From Candidatus Gastranaerophilales bacterium (lineage in GTDB: Bacteria > Cyanobacteriota > Vampirovibrionia > Gastranaerophilales > Gastranaerophilaceae): a DNA stretch of 42,079 nucleotides. The stretch is from contig CALUTK010000013.1 in assembly GCA_944323675.1 (NCBI GenBank), positions 1-42,079 on the forward strand, given 5' to 3'. The position numbers and the translations under genes are program-made. Every line of letters starts with the position of its first letter. The stretch's first letter is position 1. The notes under the pieces were generated by a model. The model saw only the letters and a program-made list of their open reading frames with translations, searched no databases and was not told where the DNA came from. Below, piece by piece: positions 35,388-42,079 of this stretch.

Positions 35388-36164
35388 TTGAAAAGCAAAT
35401 CTAAAACAAATGAGTCTCTGGAAGAATTACTCGTGCAATTTAAAAACTGCACTGATTCTAAAAAAAAGAGAATGCTTCATATCGGAATAGTCGAACGTAC
35501 AATGGAACTTGTAAAAAATATTGCCATTTCTATTGCTATGCAATCAGGCATTCCCACTGAAGATCTAATTCAGGTCGGTGCGCTCGGACTTATTAAAGCC
35601 ATTGAATTTTATAACCCTGATATGAATACCAAATTTACAACTTACGCACAGTATTTTATCAAAGGCGAAATTCGCCACTATTTACGCGATAAAGCTTCTT
35701 TAATAAAAACCCCGCGTGAAATTCAGGAATTGCTTTTAAAAATTAATACAGCAAAGAAAAAACTGGCAGAATCCGGCTATCCCGATCCTTCAAATGAACA
35801 GATTGCGGAATTTTTAAAAATTCCGGTTTCCAAAGTTGCTGAAGTATGCACTATTGATTCTTACAGAAATACATTATCGCTCGACCAGTCAATTATGACG
35901 GATAATGAAGAATCCTCTCTTCTTGATAAAATACCATCAGAAGACTATCAGGAATTCCAAACCTCATACGAAAATAAAATCATGCTTGCAGAAACGATTG
36001 AAAAACTCCCGCCTGATTTAAAAGAAGTTATTGAACTAAGTTACTATAAAGATTTGAACCAGCGCGAAATTTCAGAAATTTTACATATGTCTCAAATGCA
36101 AGTTTCCAGAAAATTAAAAAAAGCTTTAAACCAAATGTACGAACTCATTAAACATCACGAATAA
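35388..36164 (+). CDS. Alternative sigma-70-family RNA polymerase sigma factor
   Basis: A 258-residue sigma factor. Region 2 (about 45-115) includes GIPTEDLIQVGALGLIKAIEFY and TYAQYFIKGEIRHYLRD, the core-binding and -10 recognition helices. Region 3 (about 120-165) follows. Region 4 (about 205-255) ends with the helix-turn-helix LNQREISEILHMSQMQVSRKLKKAL for -35 recognition. Lack of regions 1.1 and 1.2 makes it a group 3 factor, like SigF/SigB or FliA types. Flagellar genes lie 4 kb away, but no direct evidence links them. The start is TTG with GGAG about 12 nt upstream. It is followed after 23 nt by the prepilin peptidase, probably one transcript. Confidence 0.93.
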   Translation: MKSKSKTNESLEELLVQFKNCTDSKKKRMLHIGIVERTMELVKNIAISIAMQSGIPTEDLIQVGALGLIKAIEFYNPDMNTKFTTYAQYFIKGEIRHYLRDKASLIKTPREIQELLLKINTAKKKLAESGYPDPSNEQIAEFLKIPVSKVAEVCTIDSYRNTLSLDQSIMTDNEESSLLDKIPSEDYQEFQTSYENKIMLAETIEKLPPDLKEVIELSYYKDLNQREISEILHMSQMQVSRKLKKALNQMYELIKHHE

Positions 36165-36187
36165 ATTACAGTAAGCGAGGGATATCA

Positions 36188-37174
36188 ATGTTATTTTTTA
36201 TAATTTTTCTTCTGTTTATCTTCTGTATCGGAACAGTAATAGGCAGTTTTTTGAATGTCGTTATTTTAAGAGCATTCAGCGGAGAATCAATTATACTGCC
36301 GCCATCAAAATGTCCGAAATGCAAAAATAAATTAAAATGGTGGCATAATATACCGATACTTTCTTACATTTTATTGCGAGGGAAATGTTATTTCTGCAAA
36401 GAAAAAATCAGTATTCAATACCCGATTGTAGAATTTATAACAGGCGTGATTTTTGTACTTGTATTTTTAAAATACGGAATTTCAGTTGAGACATTTTTCG
36501 GATTTATAATTGCAAGTTTATTTATTGTAATTTCAGTGACCGATATAAAAGAACGCGTTGTTTTTGACGGACACACATACGCACTTATCGGAACAGGACT
36601 TTTCTATGCAATATATCTTACGATAATGCAGATTGTAAATGTCAATTCCTCATCAACAACTTTCCAGATATCAACCGAATGGGTTTTAAATAATCCGCTG
36701 ACAATTTCTGTTGCCGGAGTGATAGCAGGCGTTCTTATAATGGAAATTGCAGCGAAAATAGGAAATTTAATCGCAGGCGAAAGAGCGTTCGGAGAAGGTG
36801 ATACATATATTGCTGCCGGATTAGGCGCTGTTTTCGGCTGGAAAAATGTTCTTATCATACTCGTTTTGAGCGTTATTATCCAGCTTATATTCACAATGCC
36901 TCTATTTCTCAAAAAACTTATCACAAGAAAAGCCTGGAATATTTTAATTCCGGTTGCTCTGTTTTTTGTTTACGCAATAGGATATTTTTTCCTACAGAAA
37001 CAACCCGTATTTAATAACATTTACATAGTTTTATTTTCAATCCTGCTAATGCTTATACTGGGTGTGTGGGCGTGTGTCGAAATTATTAGAGGACTAAAAA
37101 ATCCGGACAATTTGACATACCTTCCATTCGGGCCGGCAATGGCAATCGCAGGATTAATTGTATTATTGTTTTAA
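36188..37174 (+). CDS. Prepilin peptidase (type IV leader peptidase/methyltransferase)
   Basis: A 328-residue polytopic inner-membrane aspartyl protease that cleaves and N-methylates type IV pilin-like precursors. The N-terminal helix is followed by the cytosolic methyltransferase domain with a zinc site: Cys42, Cys45, Cys67 and Cys70 (CPKC...CYFC). The catalytic pair is Asp119 (VTDIKERVV) and Asp205 in GEGDTYIA. Eight or so membrane helices are visible. The RBS GAGGG lies 6 nt upstream. It implies pili, competence or type II-like secretion elsewhere in the genome. It is longer than the usual 250-290 residues because of extra C-terminal helices. Confidence 0.93.
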   Translation: MLFFIIFLLFIFCIGTVIGSFLNVVILRAFSGESIILPPSKCPKCKNKLKWWHNIPILSYILLRGKCYFCKEKISIQYPIVEFITGVIFVLVFLKYGISVETFFGFIIASLFIVISVTDIKERVVFDGHTYALIGTGLFYAIYLTIMQIVNVNSSSTTFQISTEWVLNNPLTISVAGVIAGVLIMEIAAKIGNLIAGERAFGEGDTYIAAGLGAVFGWKNVLIILVLSVIIQLIFTMPLFLKKLITRKAWNILIPVALFFVYAIGYFFLQKQPVFNNIYIVLFSILLMLILGVWACVEIIRGLKNPDNLTYLPFGPAMAIAGLIVLLF

Positions 37175-37187
37175 AATTTAGACTAAC

Positions 37188-37219
37188 AAAAAAGTCCTTA
37201 TTTTCATAAGGACTTTTTT
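37188..37219. terminator. Bidirectional rho-independent terminator
   Basis: AAAAAAGTCCTTAT (37188-37201) pairs with ATAAGGACTTTTTT (37206-37219), a perfect 14-bp stem with loop TTTC. It lies between the convergent prepilin peptidase and solenoid-protein genes. Confidence 0.92.
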
Positions 37220-37239
37220 AATTTAATTTTGAATTTTCT

Positions 37240-37788
37240 TTAAACAGCTGCGCACATGCATTCTGATTCAGAACTTACAAAATTGTAATCGCTTGAACGC
37301 TGTTCAGAGAATGTAACACCGTCAATCTGAATAGATTCGCATTGTCTCAAAGAAGTTAACGGCAAGCTTTTTGCTGTTTTAGAATCAACAACCAATCTTG
37401 AAACTCTTAAATCTTTTGGCAGCTGATCAACTTTAGAACTTCTGATATTGAGATAGCTTGTTTTAATATCGGAATTTGATTTAAAAAGAACACTGCTTTT
37501 TTCCATATTCAAACTTTCAGTCCAAATGTGAGCAGGTAATTTTTTAATTTTTGCACCGGACATATCAACGCTCTGAGCATCAATTGGTCTGTCAATACTT
37601 TTAATATCAGCACCTGACATGTTCAAAGTACCGCTGACCCATCCGATAGAAAGTTTGTCGATTGAACATTTAGAAATGTTCAAGTTGCCTTCTACATGGT
37701 CTAATTCCAATTTTTTCATTGTGCAGCCGGACAAATCCAAATCTCCGCCGCTGTAGCTGCTAATCAATTGTTCAAAATCCTTTTTCAT
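37240..37788 (-). CDS. LRR-like solenoid protein of about 19-residue repeats
   Basis: A 182-residue cytosolic-looking protein. The start at 37788 has AAGGAGG 6 nt upstream, the best RBS on this strand; a longer frame to 37845 lacks one. After a short head come about eight tandem repeats of 19-20 residues with pattern xxLNISxxxIxxL, for example LDLSGCTMKKLEL, LNISKCSIDKLSI and VDMSGAKIKKLPA. The pattern is between leucine-rich and pentapeptide-type repeats and predicts a small curved solenoid for protein binding. The C-terminus is ESECMCAAV. I do not recognise a characterised homologue. Three phased palindromes lie 100-130 bp upstream. Confidence 0.8.
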   Translation of the reverse strand: MKKDFEQLISSYSGGDLDLSGCTMKKLELDHVEGNLNISKCSIDKLSIGWVSGTLNMSGADIKSIDRPIDAQSVDMSGAKIKKLPAHIWTESLNMEKSSVLFKSNSDIKTSYLNIRSSKVDQLPKDLRVSRLVVDSKTAKSLPLTSLRQCESIQIDGVTFSEQRSSDYNFVSSESECMCAAV

Positions 37789-37886
37789 AAAAATCCTCCT
37801 TGATTTGTATAGAAAAAATATATACGAATATTTTTTTCTCAACATCCACCAAATATATGTTTTTTTCTAAAAAATTTTTATTCAAA

Positions 37887-37918
37887 TTTTCATGAAAAAT
37901 TCATGAAATTTTCGAAAA
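37887..37918 (-). promoter_or_regulatory. Array of three phased palindromes
   Basis: TTTTCATGAAAA (37887-37898), TTCATGAA (37900-37907) and TTTTCGAAAA (37909-37918). Their centres are 11 and 10 bp apart, one helical turn each, so bound dimers would sit on one face of the DNA. They lie between ruvA and the solenoid gene in an AT-rich stretch (37846-37942). Probably an operator of the solenoid gene. Confidence 0.5.
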
Positions 37919-37942
37919 ATTTTTATCAAAATTTATTATAAA

Positions 37943-38560
37943 TTATATTGATAAAATTTTCAATGTTTCTTTCAAAATTTCTTCAGCAGAGGCGTCATCT
38001 TTCAGAACAGCAGCGGCTTTTGACATTGCAGATTTTATTTCATTTCGTTCATATCCGAGTGATAAAAGTACGGTTTGTGCATCGTCAACTGCCTGAGAAT
38101 TTTGATGAGTTGATGTTTTAATTTCTATCGGTTCATTTTGTTTAAAATTCATCAATTTATCTTTTAATTCCAGAATAATTTTTTGTGCTAATTTCGGACC
38201 AACACCTTTTGCTCTCGTGAGTTCTTTATAGTCGCCCTGTATTACAAAACCGATAAGCTCCGACGATTGAAATTCATCAATCAAAGTGAGCGCCATTTTG
38301 CTGCCGACACCTGAAACGGATGTTAAAATATTAAAAATATCACGCTCTTCTTTATGCAAAAATCCGCACAAACTCATTTTATCTTCTCTGTGCAATAAAA
38401 CTGTATAAAATTTTACATCATTTTCTACATTATTTAACGAAGAAAAATCTCTTGTCGTAATCTCCAGAAGATAGCCGATACCGCCGGTTTCGACTGTTGC
38501 ATAAGTACCTTTTGAAGTGTTATTTTTTCCGGCAAGAATTCCTTTTATATAATCATACAT
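37943..38560 (-). CDS. ruvA: Holliday junction branch migration complex subunit RuvA
   Basis: A 205-residue protein. RuvA tetramers bind Holliday junctions and load the RuvB helicase. Domain I (about 1-65) begins MYDYIKGILAGK. Domain II has two helix-hairpin-helix motifs, LTSVSGVGSKMALTLI and RAKGVGPKLAQKIILELK. The flexible linker and C-terminal domain III that contacts RuvB (LLSLGYERNEIKSAM) complete it. I choose ATG 38560, since GAGG is 8 nt upstream; a GTG at 38566 overlaps the dnaA stop (TAGTG) but sits too close to it. It is directly downstream of dnaA and translationally coupled. No ruvB or ruvC is present. Confidence 0.95.
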   Translation of the reverse strand: MYDYIKGILAGKNNTSKGTYATVETGGIGYLLEITTRDFSSLNNVENDVKFYTVLLHREDKMSLCGFLHKEERDIFNILTSVSGVGSKMALTLIDEFQSSELIGFVIQGDYKELTRAKGVGPKLAQKIILELKDKLMNFKQNEPIEIKTSTHQNSQAVDDAQTVLLSLGYERNEIKSAMSKAAAVLKDDASAEEILKETLKILSI

Positions 38561-38565
38561 TTTCA

Positions 38566-39981
38566 CTACCTCTTTAGAGAATCTTTTATTTCAGAAATTG
38601 ATTTTTCAAGTTCTTTATTTACCTTTAAATCATCGCGTATTTTTTCATAAGAATATAACATTGTTGTATGTTTTTTATTAAAAAATTTCGCAATACTTTC
38701 AAAACTTTTTTGAGTAATTTCTCTTGATAAATAAACAGCCACATGCCGCGCCGCTGATATCTTTTGACTCCTTGACGAACTCAAAAAATCATCAACTGAA
38801 ACGCCATAAAAATCTGCAGTTTTTTTAGAAATTTCTTCAAGAGAAATTCCTTTTTTCATGCTCTCGCAATTCAAAACTTTTTTTGCAAATTCTAATGTAA
38901 CATCTGTCTGTTCAATTGATGCATATGCCGTCACTTTATTAAAAGCACCTTCAAGTTCTCTGACATTATTCACAAAATTATTTGCAATATATTCGTAAAC
39001 AGAAAAATCTGCATTTAAAGAAATCTGATTTCCGAGGTTTTGGAGAATCGCAACTCTTGTTTCAAAATCCGGCGGTGTTATATCTGTTACAATTCCCATT
39101 TCAAATCGTGTACGTAATCTGTCAGGCAAAGTCGGAATATCTTTTGGCAATCTGTCAGATGTAATTACAATTTGTTTATTTCTGTTCAGTAAATCATCAA
39201 AGGTGTGAAAAACAGCATTCATTGTCTGAGTTTTAGATTCCAAAAACTGAATATCATCCATCAAAAGAACATCAATATTTCGGTATTTTTCTCTGAATTC
39301 AGCATCGGCAGATTTTTTACCTTTTGCTTTCTGCATAGGATTAATTGAATTAATAAAATCTGTCACATATTCTTCAGTTTTTACATATCGGACTTTCAAA
39401 TTCGGTTTATTAAAAATAATATAATGCCCGATGGCCTGCATAAGGTGAGTTTTGCCTAAACCGGAACCGCCGTAGATAAAAAGCGGATTATATTTTTTTG
39501 CAGGATTTTGAGCAACAGAATACGCGAGCGCATGGGCAAAACGGCTGTTTTCTCCGACTACAAAATTCTCAAACTTAAACTTTAAATTCAGATTAGCAAA
39601 AGACTGCATCTGGGCAAGATTTTCCATAGCCTTGCTTTCAGGCGTTTCTTCCTGAATTATTGACCGGGGTCTTTTATTTTCCCTTATGCGTTCTTTTCTT
39701 TTTTCCTGTTCATATTTTTGTGCGAGTTCATCGTCATATGTGATAGTAAAATCGGCTTCTTTACCGAGAACTTTTTTAAAAGCATCGCTTATCTGCGAAA
39801 AATAAGTCTGGCGGACAATCTGGACAGCCAGAGCATGAACGGTAATGAGAGAAAAAGTATTATTCTCACATCCTGCGGCTTCCATTGTATCAATCCAGTT
39901 ATAAAATGCGTGATCCGGGATTGTCTTACGTAATTCAGCTTTAACTTCACTCCAGATTTTTTTAGCTTCCAAAATATCCAT
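38566..39981 (-). CDS. dnaA: Chromosomal replication initiator protein DnaA
   Basis: A 471-residue initiator ATPase that binds oriC and opens the duplex. Domain I (about 1-85) starts MDILEAKKIWSEVKAEL. A charged linker (about 86-130) follows. The AAA+ domain has Walker A GGSGLGKTH (171-179), Walker B LLMDDIQF (about 239-246) and the sensor region SDRLPKDIPTLPDRLRTRF. Domain IV ends with SFESIAKFFNKKHTTMLYSYEKI, the DnaA-box-binding helix-turn-helix. Unlike many bacteria, it is followed by ruvA, not dnaN. No cluster of DnaA boxes is visible upstream. The start lacks a Shine-Dalgarno; TATAGT and TAAAAT boxes lie 11 and 6 nt before the ATG. Confidence 0.97.
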   Translation of the reverse strand: MDILEAKKIWSEVKAELRKTIPDHAFYNWIDTMEAAGCENNTFSLITVHALAVQIVRQTYFSQISDAFKKVLGKEADFTITYDDELAQKYEQEKRKERIRENKRPRSIIQEETPESKAMENLAQMQSFANLNLKFKFENFVVGENSRFAHALAYSVAQNPAKKYNPLFIYGGSGLGKTHLMQAIGHYIIFNKPNLKVRYVKTEEYVTDFINSINPMQKAKGKKSADAEFREKYRNIDVLLMDDIQFLESKTQTMNAVFHTFDDLLNRNKQIVITSDRLPKDIPTLPDRLRTRFEMGIVTDITPPDFETRVAILQNLGNQISLNADFSVYEYIANNFVNNVRELEGAFNKVTAYASIEQTDVTLEFAKKVLNCESMKKGISLEEISKKTADFYGVSVDDFLSSSRSQKISAARHVAVYLSREITQKSFESIAKFFNKKHTTMLYSYEKIRDDLKVNKELEKSISEIKDSLKR

Positions 39982-39987
39982 ACAACT

Positions 39988-39998
39988 ATTTTACTATA
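39988..39998 (-). promoter_or_regulatory. -10 region of dnaA
   Basis: Overlapping TATAGT (39998-39993) and TAAAAT (39993-39988) on the minus strand, 11 and 6 nt upstream of the ATG. Either would give a near-leaderless dnaA mRNA. Confidence 0.4.
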
Positions 39999-40154
39999 AA
40001 AATACATTTATACATTATTATGTTGACAAATAAAAAAAAATCATTATGACTATAACAAACTCATATAAACGGACGATTTATATAAAAAAAATTAAGCCAT
40101 CATGATAATAAATACGTCTATATTATATGAATAAGGTTAAATAGAGGTAGTAAA

Positions 40155-40853
40155 ATGATAATAAACGGCAGAGTTTCGTATCTGGAATCAGGTATAAGAA
40201 CTTCAATAAGGGCAATGCAGGTTCAGAGTGAACTTCTCGCAATGTCTAACGAAAATGTCAACGGGTTTGACAAAATCGGCTATCAAAGACGAGAACCTGT
40301 CGTTTCGTCGTTTACTGAATTTCTTGGAGTAAACGGACTTTCGCAGACAACAGACGATAAAGTCGGGCGTATTGCAATGTCATCAAACCCTTTAGATCTT
40401 GCGATTGCAACAAAAGGCTACTTCCAGACCAGAAGTCCTGAAGGGGTAAAATTAACCCGTGACGGAAGATTTAAAATTGACAGAGAAGGAAATCTTCTGA
40501 CGCTCGAAGATCATCAGGTATTATCAAATGCGGGCGTTCCGATACAACTTCATCTTGTACCGGACGATTTGAAAAAGATAAAAGTCGACGATTCCGGACT
40601 CTTGAGCGTATATAACGAAAAAACAAGAAAACTTGAACCTGTTGCAACAATAGGTGTTGTCGACGCAAACGGTCTTCTTGTTATGGAGCCGAAAGTTAAA
40701 CAGGGCTACAACGAATATTCTAACGTTTCGCTTCAAAATGAATTTATTGCAATGATGCCTGTTATCAGAAATTTTGAAGCAAACAGACAGGTATTTATGA
40801 TTCAGAACCAGAACCTCCAGAAAGTAATCAACCAGCTCGGATCAGCATCATAA
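40155..40853 (+). CDS. Flagellar hook-basal body rod protein (FlgF/FlgG-like), first copy
   Basis: A 232-residue rod protein. The N-terminal helix SGIRTSIRAMQVQSELLAMSNENVNGFD matches the flagellar rod family motif, in which ANxxTxGF is usual; here the motif is altered (SNENVNGFDK). The middle contains NPLDLAIATKGYFQTRSPEGVKLTRDGRFKID, a strong FlgF/FlgG signature. The C-terminal helix EFIAMMPVIRNFEANRQVFMIQNQNLQKVINQLG completes the coiled-coil of the rod. The RBS is GAGGT 6 nt upstream. It is first in a run of four rod genes, 16 nt from the second. FlgF and FlgG cannot be told apart safely. Confidence 0.9.
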   Translation: MIINGRVSYLESGIRTSIRAMQVQSELLAMSNENVNGFDKIGYQRREPVVSSFTEFLGVNGLSQTTDDKVGRIAMSSNPLDLAIATKGYFQTRSPEGVKLTRDGRFKIDREGNLLTLEDHQVLSNAGVPIQLHLVPDDLKKIKVDDSGLLSVYNEKTRKLEPVATIGVVDANGLLVMEPKVKQGYNEYSNVSLQNEFIAMMPVIRNFEANRQVFMIQNQNLQKVINQLGSAS

Positions 40854-40869
40854 TTAAAGGAATGAAAAT

Positions 40870-41583
40870 ATGAACAACTTACAGGGAATTATCAGAAAAA
40901 GCACCAATAACGTAACAAACCAGTGGGAAAAACTGGGTTACGTTGCAAATGCTCTTGCAAACTACAACACCAGAGGCTATAAGGCAGTAAGGTTTGAACA
41001 AATGCTGCAGGAGGACGGATATCTAACAGGCGCAATCAGAACTGACTATAAACAGGGGTCCGTTCAAATAACAAGCAATCCTTATGATGTTGCCGTTATA
41101 GGGGCAGGATTTATTCCGGTATTTTCCCCGCACGGAGAAGTTGCCTACACACGTGACGGAGCCTTTAAGCAGGGCAAAGACGGTTATCTTATGACAAGCG
41201 ACGACTGGATTGTCGGAAACGGTATTAAAATTCCTTCAAACTGCTATAAGTTTGAGATAAAACCTAACGGAGATGTCTTAACCTATGATAAAGGACAGGG
41301 CAACGGTAAAAAAATCGGGACCATTCCGCTTGTAAGATTTGCAAATCCGGAAGGCCTTGAACAGGGTGATATGAATAAAATGCGCCCGACAGAAGAATCC
41401 GGAGAAGCAATGCTTGTAAAAGACCATGAATGCTTTGCCCAGAATAATCTGGAAAATTCCAACATAAATATATATGATGCGGTAAGCGATATGCTGAGAC
41501 TTAACGCCTCAATGCTTGCCAGCACAAGAATGATGAAAGTTGTAGATGATATGTACAACAAAGCAATCAACATCAGAGAATAA
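40870..41583 (+). CDS. Flagellar hook-basal body rod protein (FlgF/FlgG-like), second copy
   Basis: A 237-residue protein homologous to the previous one. The N-terminal helix is TNQWEKLGYVANALANYNTRGYKAVRF, with the rod motif kept as LANYNTRGYK. NPYDVAVIGAGFIPVFSPHGEVAYTRDGAFK gives the FlgF/FlgG core. The C-terminal helix is LENSNINIYDAVSDMLRLNASMLASTRMMKVVDDMYNKA. The proximal and distal rod in other bacteria use one FlgF and one FlgG, so this pair could fill both roles. AAAGGA lies 7 nt upstream. It is followed after 19 nt by flgB. Confidence 0.9.
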   Translation: MNNLQGIIRKSTNNVTNQWEKLGYVANALANYNTRGYKAVRFEQMLQEDGYLTGAIRTDYKQGSVQITSNPYDVAVIGAGFIPVFSPHGEVAYTRDGAFKQGKDGYLMTSDDWIVGNGIKIPSNCYKFEIKPNGDVLTYDKGQGNGKKIGTIPLVRFANPEGLEQGDMNKMRPTEESGEAMLVKDHECFAQNNLENSNINIYDAVSDMLRLNASMLASTRMMKVVDDMYNKAINIRE

Positions 41584-41602
41584 TAACGAAAGGAAATAAA
41601 AA

Positions 41603-41950
41603 ATGTTTTCACCATCGTCAGGTGTCGGAAAAATTGAATTAATGATGGATTTAATCTCCCAGAGACAGGTCGCTCTGGGTTCTAACCTTGCGAATATGCA
41701 TACACCGGGTTATGTAAGACGGGATATTGATTTTCAGGAATATCTCGGCTCAATGGACAGCCCTCTTGAAACAAAATTATCACAAAGGCTTGGACCTTCC
41801 GCAATAATCTCAAAACGCTACGGAGAAGAAATCAGGCCTGATAAAGAATTACTTGAAATCCAAAACAACGCAATTCTTTACACAATGGCAACAAGAAGAA
41901 TGTCAAATATAATTACGGAAATGAAAACCGCAATAAACGTAGGTAAATAA
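41603..41950 (+). CDS. flgB: Flagellar basal-body rod protein FlgB
   Basis: A 115-residue protein, somewhat short for FlgB (about 130). It has the N-terminal rod motif RQVALGSNLANMHTPGYVRRDIDF and the C-terminal helix LEIQNNAILYTMATRRMSNIITEMKTAIN. FlgB forms the first layer of the rod next to the MS ring and is exported by the flagellar type III system. AAAGGA 8-9 nt upstream. The flgF/G-flgB-flgC order is unusual, since flgB-flgC usually lead with fliE. Confidence 0.95.
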   Translation: MFSPSSGVGKIELMMDLISQRQVALGSNLANMHTPGYVRRDIDFQEYLGSMDSPLETKLSQRLGPSAIISKRYGEEIRPDKELLEIQNNAILYTMATRRMSNIITEMKTAINVGK

Positions 41951-41973
41951 GTAAATTAACAGGAGCAATAATT

Positions 41974-42079
41974 ATGGGCATACTGGAATCAATGAACATA
42001 GGCGGCAGAGCCCTCAGAACCCACGGGTTAAGGCTTGACGTCCACTCAAAAAACATTGCAAACGTCGATACGCCGAATT
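41974..42079 (+). CDS. flgC: Flagellar basal-body rod protein FlgC (partial, N-terminus)
   Basis: The first 35 codons only; the gene leaves the window. MGILESMNIGGRALRTHGL and the rod motif SKNIANVDTPN identify it as FlgC. AGGAGC 7 nt upstream gives the start. It is 23 nt after flgB, in the same operon. Confidence 0.92.
   Translation, partial: MGILESMNIGGRALRTHGLRLDVHSKNIANVDTPN

Noticed and set aside
40083-40108. Possible FliA (sigma-28) promoter, TAAA then CATGATAA
   Set aside because: Only part of GCCGATAA matches and the spacer is 14 rather than 15; the sequence is AT-rich enough for this by chance.
39982-40154. Possible oriC between dnaA and the flagellar genes
   Set aside because: Only one poor match to a DnaA box (TTATACATT) is visible; no cluster and no clear unwinding element beyond general AT richness.

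Overview
The window is about 42 kb of low-GC (roughly 38 %) bacterial chromosome. The cell it describes has two membranes: there is a giant type V autotransporter with an outer-membrane barrel, a second secreted protein ending in an aromatic residue, an MCE/MlaD-type protein and TonB-like proteins. It also has flagellar rod genes, a prepilin peptidase, GatC-dependent tRNA amidation and NADP-type glutamate dehydrogenase. Low GC, envelope type, flagella and several lineage-type hypothetical proteins best fit a gut Vampirovibrionia/'Melainabacteria' (Gastranaerophilales-like) genome. That is inference; no rRNA is present to confirm it.

Layout. 1-1,060: end of a partial gene, about 640 bp without a gene, then tRNA-Gln(CUG) and tRNA-Ser(GGA) on the minus strand behind a TTTACA/TAGAAT promoter. 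1,110-4,750: aroA, an unknown membrane-anchored protein, tRNA-Met and a sugar-nucleotide pyrophosphorylase. 4,816-5,157: a promoter followed by two tandem tRNA-Lys-derived inverted repeats and the real tRNA-Lys(CUU). 5,326-17,887: promoter and a 4,158-codon Pmp-like autotransporter whose 5' end carries a G12 tract and two candidate starts in different frames. 17,938-22,591: two unknown genes, an Lrp regulator translationally coupled to an aminotransferase, and two tandem VWA proteins. 22,677-28,198: a tight envelope gene cluster (secreted protein, FHA-like polytopic protein, two TonB-like proteins, MCE protein). 28,322-35,247: gdhA, a SIMPL protein with a structured leader, small envelope proteins, an orphan HlyD-like adaptor, pyrG and gatC. 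35,388-37,174: an alternative sigma factor and prepilin peptidase. 37,240-39,981: an LRR-like solenoid protein, ruvA and dnaA. 40,155-42,079: two FlgF/FlgG-like proteins, flgB and the start of flgC.

The strongest candidate for a new system is the autotransporter switch. Exactly 12 Gs lie between two alternative starts and the signal peptide. In this copy the start with no Shine-Dalgarno is in frame, whereas the start with a perfect AGGAGG would be in frame only with 11 or 14 Gs. Slippage would therefore give strong, weak or no expression of a giant surface protein. Other points of note are the tRNA-Lys-derived hairpins upstream of tRNA-Lys, alternating base-skew blocks inside the autotransporter gene, a helically phased palindrome array at 37,887-37,918, a cloverleaf-like leader at 29,788-29,881, and repeated -10 boxes 6-11 nt upstream of start codons that suggest frequent leaderless transcription.
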